Below are positions 1 to 9,354 of a DNA stretch of 22,703 nucleotides, piece by piece. The notes under the pieces were generated by a model. That model worked only from the letters and a program-made list of their open reading frames with translations, was not told the origin of the DNA and ran no database searches. The DNA is from Hypsibius dujardini (taxonomy: Eukaryota; Tardigrada; Eutardigrada; Parachela; Hypsibiidae): NCBI GenBank assembly GCA_001579985.1, contig LRSR01014589.1, forward strand, positions 1 to 22,703. Reading direction: 5' to 3'. The translations under genes were made by a program, and so were the position numbers. The number at the start of each line of letters is the position of its first letter. The stretch's first letter is position 1.

Positions 1-922
1 TATTGGTACATCTAACACAGCCAACCTTCATTCACGGAGCAATCGAAAGTGTGCAAGGATAAACTATGAGAGCGTTCAATGGAATTCTCAATACTGTATT
101 CACGCGATGGCTTCGCGCACTGCAAGAACATTACTTCGTCATCCTAGCTCGGAGTGCACGTAAGGTCCTGCGCGGATCCATAGGTCTAAGTTTACGGTGG
201 GTCCATTTCTACTGCGCGAAGCTATCACGTGAGTACAGCACTTTCAATGGGACAAGGCGAGGAGATGCTGTTCTTAAGGACGGTCTGCAACACTTATATG
301 TTGCGTAAGCCTAAAATTTGAACAAGGGTAGATTTTACGAAACTGCAAATTAAGGGTAAGACACGCGGATCATGCAGCGGGAGCGGTACCATGTCATGGG
401 CCAAGGTCCAGGACAACTGTTAGCATAAAGATATTACGACGGAAGAACAATGAACAGGCCATTCAGGCAGGTAAATGTTGTCTGCAAATATGTTCAAATG
501 TACGCTCTTGCTCGTGTGAGATTGCGGTAGCAAAAGAGATTACATGATGGAACAGCACATCCAGGCTTGATAGGTTGTCAGAGTGCGTGGGTAAATTGTC
601 TTAATTTCGTATTGTTGCTCTTGAGAAAATAATGATAAGGCACTGAATACGTCGATACAGTGAGAGTTCTGAAATGCGAACGACGTCACAGTGTCAATTT
701 CCACTTTACTGTTTCAAACTCCAAACTAACAACGGCCGGCTCCGAGCAAATGTTTCGATAGAAATAAACTGACGTGACCGTTTGAATCTCAGGACTTTGA
801 CTGTATATCGGTATGTCGGTATCGCTATTGTCCTTCCACAATGTGACCGACGGTGTTGCGAAGGTCTTGACGTGGAACCAAGTTTTCTGGAACCAGTACG
901 AACTGCTTGATTTTTCTGACGG
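1..922. other. 5' flank, no recognised gene
   Basis: I see no recognisable coding exon, RNA gene or repeat here. An 80-codon open frame at 66-308 has no domain or signal sequence I know. The last part is the upstream region of the Ly6 gene that starts at 1085. Confidence 0.5.
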
Positions 923-930
923 TATAAATA
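923..930 (+). promoter_or_regulatory. TATA box of the six-domain Ly6 gene
   Basis: TATAAATA lies 162 bp upstream of the ATG at 1085. Its paralogue at 12718 also has a TATA box (12594), 124 bp upstream of its ATG, which supports this reading. The transcription start is inferred to be about 30 bp downstream, near 950-960. Confidence 0.5.
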
Positions 931-1084
931 TATCTCTTCAGGGGTGAAAGGATAAATTATTCACACACTCAGGATTATTCATTGTAATTGCAGTGGTTTC
1001 TCGTCTTTTTAATTGAATTTTCTAAACTCAAATTTTGACCTTGAAGTTATTAGTATTTTTTGCCAAAAGTCCAAGTGGAAGATC

Positions 1085-1136
1085 ATGAAACACTTTCTTT
1101 GGATTGTCTTGTTGGCGATCTCCCTTGCCGCGGACG
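1085..1136 (+). CDS. Ly6 six-domain gene, exon 1 (signal peptide)
   Basis: The exon encodes MKHFLWIVLLAISLAAD plus the first base of a Gly codon, a typical signal peptide. The start was chosen because the paralogue at 12718 has the same MKH start, the same 52 nt length and the same phase-1 donor. Donor: GACG|GTGAGT. A longer upstream open frame exists but is not needed. Confidence 0.85.
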
Positions 1137-4100
1137 GTGAGTGCTCCTCCTCCAGGAATCTGAGCAATTTACAATCATATAATCATACTTTCCACAATTT
1201 CCACTCGAGCATGCACATTTTCTGGACTTGTATAGGGAATGCGTTGCGGTGTTACGTGTGTAACAGTCACACCGCCGGCTCTATCACCACCACCAATCCC
1301 AAATGCCATGACCCCTTCTCCGAGGACGGTGCCGCCATGGTGGAATGCGCAACGAGCTGTCAAACCACTCGTGCTACCGCAACTCATCCAGTTCACGGAG
1401 TGCAATGTAATTCTTGTTACACGATTAGCCGCCAATCATGACGGCCAGTTAGAGTTGAAGACGTATTTAGTACTACAACATGATGAAATCGATTGCTTTG
1501 TTAACCAATTTCTTGCAACAGCTTTATTGGTCACTTGATTACGATGGATTCCGATGGACATGCTACACCAGTTGGTTCCATATATCGACCCAGTTACTCA
1601 AAGGCTCGTTTCGATTTCTTACAAGTCGGAATCAGAACCCCTTCCGGTAGGGCCAGGGGGTGGGCAAAGGGGCAAAATGCTTTTTTTAAGATTGAACTCA
1701 AAATTCGTTCTCTTCTCTCTGATCATTTTGAAACTTGTAGGGGTGTGAGGATCTGATTTCCAGACCCCTGGGATTTTAAAACATGTTTAAAAATTGCAGT
1801 TTTTCTTTCAAGTTTGAAGTTTGGTGAGGTCCATATAAGTTCCCTATTGATGAATACAAATGGAAGGTTCAAAACATTTGAGAACGGTCCAAATTTGATG
1901 AAAAACTGATTTTTTTGAAAATGTTTTGAAATCCCAGGGGGGTCCCTGAAAATCGTACCCCCACACCCCCACAATTTTCAAAATAATCGGAGACGAGAGG
2001 CCGAATTTTGGATTCAATCTTAAAAAAAAGCATTTTGCCCCTTTGCCCACCCCCTGGTGCTGTCGTGAGGGGTCCTGGTTCCGACCTGTACGGACCATAA
2101 AACGAGCCTTTGCAAGTCATGGTCTTTATGATTTTCTTAGCATCAAAAATTTCGTGAGAGAATTCGCTCACACTATTCTTTCGTTCAATGGAAAATGCTT
2201 TTCCTTTGACAACCCGTTTTAACGTCAACTTTACATGGTATCTCCGTAGATTTTACTGAGCGACAGTGCGCTGCTACAATCGGAACTGTCGGATGCACAA
2301 CCCAAATGGTTGCCGATGTACCCTACCTGAGGATCTGTCACTGTGACAGCGATCTATGCAACGCTGCCCCAGCGGATGTTGTGCCCGAGGTGTCTACTAC
2401 GGCTGTCGTAGCGGCAACCACGCCGCCGGCCCCTGAAATCATCCAATGTTACGAGTGTAACTTCCCAACCGACGCCATCTTCGAGGGAACCATTGACCGA
2501 CGTTGCAACGATCCGTTCAGCGGGGTTGGCATTGCGACCGTCGATTGTGCTGGATCCTGTGGCATGTATATCCTAACGTTTTCCGCAACTGTTGGAATCC
2601 CGCATTTGGCTGGACAAAGTAAGATGCTCCCTACTGAGATTTCTGATGGTGATTAAGTGCAAACAATTAATGTTGAAATACAGGCACTTAATTTCCTGGC
2701 GCGCTGACTTGGGGTGATTTTCGGAAGGTTGCAAAATGACTTTGGAATTGACTTTTTGAAATCATTCCAATCTTTTTCAAGATATATGAATTTATTTCGT
2801 AGACGAAGGTTCGATTACTTTTTGGGAGAAATTTCAAAGTGGACAAAGCATTGGAAGACTCGGTTGTTTTTGATTTTCACTGTGAAAATGATGAATTAGA
2901 GAAATTCAATAAACAATTTGTTCACGTTTTTCCATCCGAAATTAAATTGCCAACTTGGGAAAGCTACGCTGGAATTTTGGCCCTTTTCCAAATATTGCAC
3001 TAATAGTTCCGCCCGTTTTGTCCGAATAATATTTGGCAGATGCCAGTCGATTTCAAGTTGAATTTGAAATATGATTGTGCCAGAGTAATAATTTTTTCTG
3101 TACCGTTCGTTTATGTATTGCCATTTCTACAGTGAACTCAGGGAAAATACAAGCGCTTTCCCAACATGAAATTTTGCCAAACAAGTTCTCGAAGCTTCGC
3201 CAATGAAGTAAATTTTATAAGTGAATCACAAATATGGAACATGGAGACAGTTTGCAATCCCTCTCTGAAAATCCCCGGATGTCAAAATTTTGAAAGGAGC
3301 TCGAATTGTAACTACACCAAAAGCAGGAAAAAAAAATTAATCTTTTTTTCCCCGGTATATTGAGTATTATTACGACGTACGTTCATGTAAAAATTATAGT
3401 AATTGTTGTTATTATACTCAGTCATATTCTTACACGATAATCTTTTTTTATTTGCAACTTTAATTAGATTTTTAGCGCTTATACTGCAGCGCGTAGAAAC
3501 AATAATTGTACACTTTTGAAGCTGTTACATCGCGCCGCTGTGAATCCACGCTCGGCTTGGAGAATGGATGTCATCATTTTGTCGATTCCATTGGGGTGGG
3601 CCTAACGCAGAGCATCTGCTACTGTTCCAACCATCTCTGCAACGACTCACCAGTCGGTCCCACAGCGCCTGCTGTGACCGTCCCAGTCGTCACTTTGTCG
3701 TGTTACCAATGCCAGCACACCGAAGGAGAACCTGAAAGTGCGAGTAACCAAAGAAACTGCGCCGACCCCTTCAATTCAACGAGCATCGCTGTTGTGACTG
3801 ACATCGGAGGTCGTCCGTGTGTCCTATGCGCCGCAGCACAAGTCACAATTGGCAGCAAAAGTGCGTAATACCGTTTCTGAAGCATCGTTAGTTAAAACTG
3901 GACATACATTTTTTTCAGTTGTTTTTATTTCTGGTTGGCAAAATGTACTAGTAACAGATGGATAATATAATTGATATAATCTGTAGCCGCAACGATTCGC
4001 GGCTGCCTAGCTACTGAGCCTCCCGCCGGAGAGTCAGGCGGAGTTATCGGATGCAACACCAACAACTGCAATGGAGGTCCGGCCACGGTGGTGACCGTCG

Positions 4101-7100
4101 CACCGGCCTTAACCACGTCTTCTCCCACTGCAGCAGTCCCGGGGTTGTCGTGCTACCAATGCGTCTACTCGGACGGAGAGCCTGATTCAGCGGAAAACCA
4201 AAAAAACTGTGCAGATCCCTTCGACGGTCAAGGTATTCTAACGGTCACTTCGGCGGCGCCAGGTTACCCTTGTGTGTCATGCGCAGCGGTGAAGTACATC
4301 CTCAATGGCAATGGTATGTCTCTTTACATTTCCTTTCGTGCTGCCCTCACAAAATGTGATTAAATAGTAAATCAATTTGTTATAAACATGTTGTAAAGGG
4401 GACAAATTGCGTGTACAGAGTAAATATACATACATTGATAAATGTCTGGTAAATGAACATATTGAGGAATTCTAAATATATTATAGTACAAGTGTTATTA
4501 ATCGTGTACATAACAAAGAGAACACTATAATACATGTGTAATTATTTGAATAATTCTAGTTACGACAGCTCGGAATTGTTTGCCAGTAGAGCTTCCCCTC
4601 GGTCAAGAACAAGGAATCGTCGTCTGCAAGACCGATTATTGCAACTCACGTCCAGCTACCTTGATTACCCTACCAACAGATGTAACGGTTCCCACAACAG
4701 CTCAAAGTGTTGTAACCGCACCGATCGCCGAAGGACTCTCATGCTATCAGTGCACCTACACGGTGGGGCAACCCGCGAGCGCGTACAATCAGAGAAACTG
4801 CCTAGACCCGTTCAATCCAGAAGGCATCACAATGGTCACTTCTTCCGCACCAGGCTACCCGTGCATTGCATGTGCAACGGTACAGGCCACAATTGACGGT
4901 AACGGTAAGTACAAGACGTTCAGCCATCAGAGCAGTGCGATTGAATTGACCCCATAAAGTCATCACGATAGTGCACCAACAGACGGGCAAAAGTTCCAGT
5001 CAACGACGTTTGTTTTAAATACGTACCGCTTCTAGACTTGATTAGTATGCAGTTAATCAGATATTAAGCAATATGCGCCATGACAAACACCTTTCCTCGA
5101 CACATCGAGACGAAGACACGAGGCGCTCAAGTGTGGAGCAAAAACAGAGCAGACCAATGATAACACTTCGTGTGATGTGTGCTCGTGTGTTGCTGCACAC
5201 GACTTCACGAGGAAACGATGATTTGTTCGTGAATTCGTGAGCCGTTGATGTGACTCACACACGATCTCACACTCAATTGCACTTCGTGTGTTCGTGTGTT
5301 CGTTGTCGGAAAAGGACTCTGTGCCATGGCGCATATCGCTTATTATGCCATACCCAAACCACTTACAAGTACTCAATTAAGGCTCGTCTATAACCAGAGG
5401 CTTGTAACAGTCTTGTAGCCCGAAGTGACGTCAAGCGCTTCGATGAACACTCTGAGCTCTGTTACAACTCGGCTACAAACCCCGCCTCTTGTAACACATT
5501 TGTAAAATTACGATTAATCTTATGTTCTACAATTCCAAACCGGTCCACAACACTGTGCACAAAACCACAAAACCGGGTGACGTCACTTTCACATCACTTT
5601 GGGCTACAATACTGGCTTTTCCTGTAAATCATTCAAGTCCCATTGAGAGAACTCACGAAATTTAAGTTTTTGATTTCATTTCCCCTTGGTTTGCTAGCGT
5701 TCTAAGTGTTGTCGGCATTGCTGAAATATGCTAATCAACTCATTGAGGAAAAAAAAGAGATGTTTATTGTTTCTGAGCTGAATAGTAGACTATTGTCAAG
5801 CCAGATTAAAACGGAGAGAGCGTGATACAAAGGAAATTTTAAAAGTTGATTTCCTTTCATTCAAAACCGTCAGTTCCGGAATTTTTGTTCACTTGACAAT
5901 AGGGGGAAGTTCTCAGCTTCGATGTGTGAAGTTAGGTTACATTCACAACAAGGAAGACAGAATAACTAAATAAATTGATAGAACAACTAGAAAAGCTAAC
6001 CGGGGCGGTAAAAGACAAAAGCTAAAACAAAAGAAAATACGGTTACGTAACTACGGAAGCAAATGAAAGCAAAGACCGTAAGATGTGCTACTGCTTAATG
6101 AGATGACACAGCTGTGTTTGCAACAGCTTCCGGCTGAAAGTCGGACCACCCTCTTTTGGTGTAAACATAGACCACCCTATTGCATTGGTGAATTCCCACA
6201 AACCATGAGCGGCAAAATTGGTTGCTTGATTTTTCCAACGACTCAAATGAATATTCTCTCTATTGATCGATTGATTGAGAACGGCATCTCCTCAACCTGT
6301 TACTCCACGGAAAGTCAGGGCTCCTTCAGAGGAATGCCGTTCTGATCGTGTCGGTCCATCGCTTTTCGGGACCGATTCTCACATTAGCCAAAATAACCGC
6401 CGATTTCTCGATGGGTCTTCCCTCCACCGTGCTTCAAAAAAATTGCCCTGACTTTCCGTGGAGTAACAGGTTGAGGAGGTGCCGTTTTCAATCAATCGAT
6501 CAAAAAAAGGATATTCAGTTGAGCCGTTGGAAAAATCAAGCGATCAATTTTGCCGTTCATGGTTTGTGGGAATTCACCAATGCAATAGGGTGGTCTATGT
6601 CTACACCAAAAGAGGGTGGTCCGACTTACAGCCGGAAGCTGTTGCAAACACAGCTGTAAATTATTTAGCTAAGACAGAGTAACTGATATTGAACTACTTC
6701 TAGCAGGACGAAAATTGGGCATTAACCCTCTGAGTGCCGGTCAGCTTACACTGGCTTAATTCTTCCTTCAAACTCCATTTTCTCATCGAGCATTTGCACT
6801 TTTTTGATACGGTTGTTTGTTTTGATCCTCTAACAGAACTGTAAAATATAAAGTAAAAACAACTTTTGAAAAAAACTTTCGGAAGTGTTGAGAACTCATT
6901 AAGCCAAACTTGGCTTAAACTTAAATGGCATGTATACTAACTTGCGGTGCGTGCTGAAAAAAATTTTCCGGGCTTCGAAATTAAAAAGGGTCCTAGCCAA
7001 CGACTATACCAATGAAATTCAGTTGAAAATGAAATAAACAAGCAATCGAGAGCGGAATGAAAAAATTGAACTCACTAGGAAGATGTTTTGATTCCCTATT

Positions 7101-8960
7101 GGCAAAATGTCAGCTGTTGTCAGGTTGTTGCGTGGAGGCGCAACAGCGCCGTCTGGCGGTACGGCACTAACGAAGCAGGGAAAGTGCCAAACGAACCCTA
7201 ATCATGTAAACCATACAAGTTAGGTACTTTCCCTATTTAAGCCAACTTTGGCTGACCCAGCACTACCCGGCAACCAGAGGGTTAATGACAAGTACACTTA
7301 ATCTAAAATCTATGATACAGGGAATGAAGATAGAGGTCACATAGTTTTCAGTTTTCTCAAAGAGTCCCGATAACAACGACAGTTTAATTACCTTCATTAG
7401 TTGTTTACATTTATGAAAATCACAAAAAATTTCATCTGTCATTAACATTTTATAGCGACAATAGTACGCATATGTCTGGTCAGCGAGCTGCCGGATGGCC
7501 AAGAAGGCGGCATTGTAGTCTGCCGGACGGACAACTGCAACGGCGGACCTGCAACTATCGTGACCCTGCCACCGCTCACCGTCACCGATCCGACTATCCT
7601 TCCAACGGCCACTATGCCGGCTGCTACGCTACACTGCTACAATTGCACTTATTCGGAAGGCCAAGTAGAGAGTGCCGTCAACCAAAGAAACTGCGCTGAT
7701 CCCTTCAATTCCGAGGGCATTGCCACAATCACCTCCTTCTCAGCAGACTTCCCATGTACCGCATGCGTATCGTTCACCTTTGAATTAAATGGCAATGGTA
7801 AGTGTGATCCCCCCCCCGCCCCACTGGTAGACTGTTTAAAACTTGTAGGGAGGGATTCTGAAGTCTCATTTCCAGAGACCGCTTTTATATTTAAAATACT
7901 CTGAAAAGTTTGGGTTTGTCCTCGAGTTTAGACCATTTAGTCCTATAATTTCTTGAAAGTGGTTATTCCTACGCTTCTAGCTTATGTTCCACCTTAACGA
8001 ACAGCCTCAAATCTGAAGCAAAACCTGAAATTTCTGAAAAATATTTTGAAATTGAGGAAGCCCCTAAAACGGAGACCCCGGGATCCCAGCCTGTCTTAAA
8101 GGGATTGGAAAAGAATCCTCGAACTTGGGAGCGAGTTTTGAAAAAATTCTTGTCCCAGCCTTTGCCTTCGCAGTGATATTTTGTGGCAATGAAATAAGTG
8201 TAAGTAGCCTCATGGTTTAAACTGATTACACGTATTTTCTTAAAATAAAGTTGAAAGTGGGTTGATTTTTAAATTTGAGTTTATAAAAAGAAATGTTGAT
8301 GACACTTATTGGTATTACATTGTGACCGCAAACTCAACAACTTTCGCGATAAATAAAAGTTTCAACATACCTTCTAGACCTGGACCTAACGATTAGTACA
8401 TTTTTGCAAGTAAGACAATGTCGCCCAAGTTTTTGTGACGAAAGCATGCACGCACTGCCCAGACCGTTCTATGCTTTACAATGTATGTAGTTTGTCGTTT
8501 GATCGTTGCAGTTTCAACGTATCGCAGTTGCGTGGGAGCCGAAGTACCCATCGGTGAAGGTGGGCTCTACTGCCACACTGATCATTGTAACGGCGGTCCA
8601 GCAGCAGCATTTACTTTACCGCCTGCTGCCACAACTGTTGGTGTTCCCTCAACTCAAAACGTGACCACGGGTGAGACAGTTACCGAAATTGTTACCGCAA
8701 CCCAAGCCGTTACCATTGCTGAGGAGGCTACCGACGCCGTTACCGACGCCGTTACCAGCGCTGTTACCGAAGCGGTTACCGACGCTGTTACCGAAGATGT
8801 TACCGAAGCGGTTACCGACGCTGTTACTGACGTTGTTACCGAAGCGGTCACGGTTTCGCGCGTAACCGGCGTCCCGATTGCTGTAACACAAAGCAGTGGA
8901 AGCGCCAAAATGGCAGGCACTGTTGCTCTAGTTTTATTTACTCTTTTCACGAGTACATAA
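1085..8960 (+). CDS. GPI-anchored protein with six tandem Ly6/uPAR domains (8 exons)
   Basis: Deduced join: 1085-1136, 1236-1406, 2250-2618, 3522-3860, 3987-4313, 4560-4904, 7456-7797, 8512-8960; total 2394 nt, 797 residues. All seven introns are GT-AG and phase 1, and every internal exon is a multiple of three. The protein begins with a signal peptide (about 1-18). Six Ly6 domains follow at about 23-112, 141-238, 258-339, 366-448, 481-563 and 595-675, separated by Thr/Pro/Val linkers. After these come a Thr-rich stalk of VT[D/E]A repeats and a C-terminal hydrophobic GPI-type signal (about 776-797). Each domain has the Cys-x-x-Cys start, the CxDPF motif and the terminal CN of the family. Domains 1-2 have ten cysteines; domains 3-6 have eight. 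Ly6 proteins are disulfide-rich three-finger modules that bind proteins at the cell surface; the ligand here is unknown. A paralogue lies at 12718-15636. The exon joins are inference from phase and domain continuity. Confidence 0.85.
1236..1406 (+). CDS. Ly6 six-domain gene, exon 2 (front half of domain 1)
   Basis: Acceptor tatag|GG and donor CAAT|GTAATT enclose 171 nt, the same length as exon 2 of the paralogue (12976-13146). It encodes residues 18-74, starting the domain with RCYVC and including CHDPF and two further cysteines. The five cysteines pair with five in exon 3. Confidence 0.85.
1407..2249 (+). other. Intron 2 with a fold-back repeat
   Basis: This 843 bp intron splits Ly6 domain 1. 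Most of its middle is an inverted-repeat element (1599-2112, listed separately), so the pre-mRNA should form a long hairpin. Small open frames on both strands inside it are by-products of the repeat. Confidence 0.75.
1599..2112. repeat. Fold-back (inverted-repeat) element in intron 2
   Basis: Arms at about 1599-1805 and 1900-2112 are reverse complements with scattered mismatches. The outer ends pair as CAAAGGCTCGTTT with AAACGAGCCTTTG. A central block around the CCAGGGGGTGGGCAAAGGGG motif is nearly identical in both arms. The loop is about 95 bp. No transposase is encoded, so it is best called a MITE or fold-back element of unknown family. I see no clear target duplication. Confidence 0.8.
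2250..2618 (+). CDS. Ly6 six-domain gene, exon 3 (end of domain 1, start of domain 2)
   Basis: Acceptor ccgtag|AT and donor ACAAA|GTAAGA enclose 369 nt. The exon encodes the last five cysteines of domain 1, ending in CHCDSDLCN. A Thr/Pro/Val/Ala linker follows, then the front half of domain 2 starting at QCYEC with CNDPF. It is closely matched by exon 3 of the paralogue (14186-14560). Confidence 0.87.
2619..3521 (+). other. Intron 3
   Basis: This 903 bp phase-1 intron splits Ly6 domain 2. It is AT-rich with A and T homopolymers. I see no repeat element or RNA gene in it. Confidence 0.65.
3522..3860 (+). CDS. Ly6 six-domain gene, exon 4 (end of domain 2, start of domain 3)
   Basis: Acceptor tttgaag|CT and donor AAAA|GTGCGT enclose 339 nt. 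The exon encodes residues 198-310: the back half of domain 2 ending CYCSNHLCN, a short linker, then domain 3 starting SCYQC with NCADPF. It marks the switch from the ten-cysteine to the eight-cysteine domain type. Confidence 0.85.
3987..4313 (+). CDS. Ly6 six-domain gene, exon 5 (end of domain 3, start of domain 4)
   Basis: Acceptor ctgtag|CC and donor AATG|GTATGT enclose 327 nt, residues 311-419. The back half of domain 3 ends GCNTNNCNGG. Domain 4 starts SCYQC and carries NCADPF followed by a PGYPC-x-x-C motif. It is clearly related to exons 6 and 7. Confidence 0.85.
4560..4904 (+). CDS. Ly6 six-domain gene, exon 6 (end of domain 4, start of domain 5)
   Basis: Acceptor ttctag|TT and donor AACG|GTAAGT enclose 345 nt, residues 420-534. 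The back half ends VVCKTDYCN. A Thr/Val/Pro linker and domain 5 (SCYQC, NCLDPF, PGYPC) follow. Strong similarity to exons 5 and 7 shows tandem exon duplication. Confidence 0.85.
5065..5342. repeat. MITE-like element with ~32 bp inverted ends and CGTGTG/CACACG core
   Basis: The ends TAAGCAATATGCGCCATG (from 5065) and CATGGCGCATATCGCTTA (to 5342) are imperfect inverted repeats, extending inward to CCTTTCC and GGAAAAGG. The interior is rich in TTCGTGTG and its complement CACACGA. The long minus-strand open frame across it looks like a chance product. Family unknown. Confidence 0.65.
6108..6657. repeat. Large near-perfect hairpin (fold-back element)
   Basis: Arms 6108-6321 and 6445-6657 are reverse complements with only about a dozen differences by eye, around a loop of about 123 bp. 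Both ends read ACAGCTGTGTTTGCAACAGC inward. The low divergence implies a recent origin or arm homogenisation. No transposase and no clear target duplication are visible. Open frames at 6085-6345 and 6348-6659 run along the arms and are not genes. When transcribed within intron 6 it would give a ~210 bp double-stranded stem. Confidence 0.88.
6722..7285. mobile_element. piggyBac-type MITE with TTAA ends
   Basis: The left end TTAACCCTCTGAGTGCCGG at 6722 faces CCGGCAACCAGAGGGTTAA ending at 7285. TTAA target duplications with CCCT-starting termini are the signature of the piggyBac superfamily. The inner parts of the ends both carry AGCCAA/TTGGCT motifs. The ~556 bp interior encodes no transposase, so it is non-autonomous. 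Confidence 0.8.
7456..7797 (+). CDS. Ly6 six-domain gene, exon 7 (end of domain 5, start of domain 6)
   Basis: Acceptor tttatag|CG and donor AATG|GTAAGT enclose 342 nt, residues 535-648. The back half of domain 5 ends VVCRTDNCNGG. Domain 6 starts HCYNC and carries NCADPF and FPCTAC. The linker is Thr/Pro/Leu-rich. Confidence 0.85.
7798..8511 (+). other. Intron 7, with a possible decayed repeat
   Basis: This 714 bp phase-1 intron contains a C-rich run near 7809. Part of 7835-8080 resembles segments of the fold-back element of intron 2 (AACTTGTAGGG, TTTCCAGA, then TTTTGAAAT near GCCCCT). The resemblance is diffuse. Confidence 0.4.
8512..8960 (+). CDS. Ly6 six-domain gene, exon 8 (end of domain 6, stalk, GPI signal)
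   Basis: Acceptor gttgcag|TT and stop TAA at 8958-8960. The exon completes domain 6 (RSCVGAEVP to CHTDHCN). It then encodes a Thr-rich stalk built from four-residue VT[D/E]A repeats. A small-residue stretch SSGSAK precedes the hydrophobic end TVALVLFTLFTST, the layout of a GPI-attachment signal. The stalk is likely O-glycosylated (inference from Thr content). Confidence 0.87.
8727..8852 (+). repeat. 12 bp coding minisatellite (stalk)
   Basis: About ten imperfect copies of a 12 bp unit of the type GCNGTTACCGAM encode VT[D/E]A. Because the period is a multiple of three, several other frames on both strands stay open across it. Those long shadow frames are artefacts. Confidence 0.9.
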
Positions 8961-9177
8961 GTCGTCACGGTTTTGTGCCTAAACCAACAACCTTTATTGT
9001 AGAACTCAAATTGTTATTGAAGTGGTTGGCCAATTCACTTTTTGCGCAAGATGAACGAAGAAATAATCCATTAATAGGGCACAAAAATGAAGCTTGTTTT
9101 AATTTAAATTCAAACTCCCTCTATATTGCTAAGTGGCTCGGAATAGGAGCCAAAAATAGGTGGTTTGGAATGGAATG

Positions 9178-9354
9178 AACCCTGCTGTGGTCTTGGCAAT
9201 GTAGGCCTTGCACAGGTCACAGAAGAGATTGGGATCGACTGGCACGGGTTGGGCAGCGTACAGTACTTTGCCAAGCTGTGACGTCAATTGCGATTGCGAT
9301 TGCGATTGCGACATTTCAGGAGGCTTTTCCATCAGCAGGTAAGAGCACGATTGC
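9178..9354 (-). CDS. Possible saposin-like exon (uncertain)
   Basis: A minus-strand open stretch encodes a Ser-Gln repeat (from CAATCG units at 9289-9312). It is followed by a segment containing PNLFCDLCKAYIAK, which resembles the first helix of saposin B domains (CxxC followed by a hydrophobic helix). The rest of a saposin domain is not visible and the flanking splice sites are poor. It may be an exon of an unseen gene, a relic, or chance. Confidence 0.22.

Larger units (their letters stand above)
4905..7455 (+). other. Intron 6, a nest of inverted-repeat elements
   Basis: This 2551 bp intron is the largest in the gene. It holds at least three elements listed separately (5065-5342, 6108-6657, 6722-7285). 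Two smaller inverted repeats are also present: TTGTAGCCC near 5412-5430 facing GGGCTACAA near 5600-5612, and CTATTGTCAAG at 5790-5800 facing CTTGACAATAG at 5892-5902. No exon was found inside; exon 6 joins exon 7 in phase without one. Confidence 0.75.

Noticed and set aside
2800-2830. GGTTCGATTAC resembling a tRNA B box
   Set aside because: No A box, acceptor stem or anticodon arm can be built around it.
5053-5376. 107-codon minus-strand frame
   Set aside because: It spans a MITE-like inverted repeat end to end and shows no domain or signal peptide.
6085-6682. Open frames of 86, 103 and 67 codons on the + strand
   Set aside because: They lie within the two arms of the large hairpin and mirror each other; not genes.
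8649-8968. Long minus-strand frames and a second + frame across the stalk repeat
   Set aside because: They arise because the 12 bp coding repeat keeps all frames open; the + frame continues the Ly6 exon and ends in a GPI-type signal.
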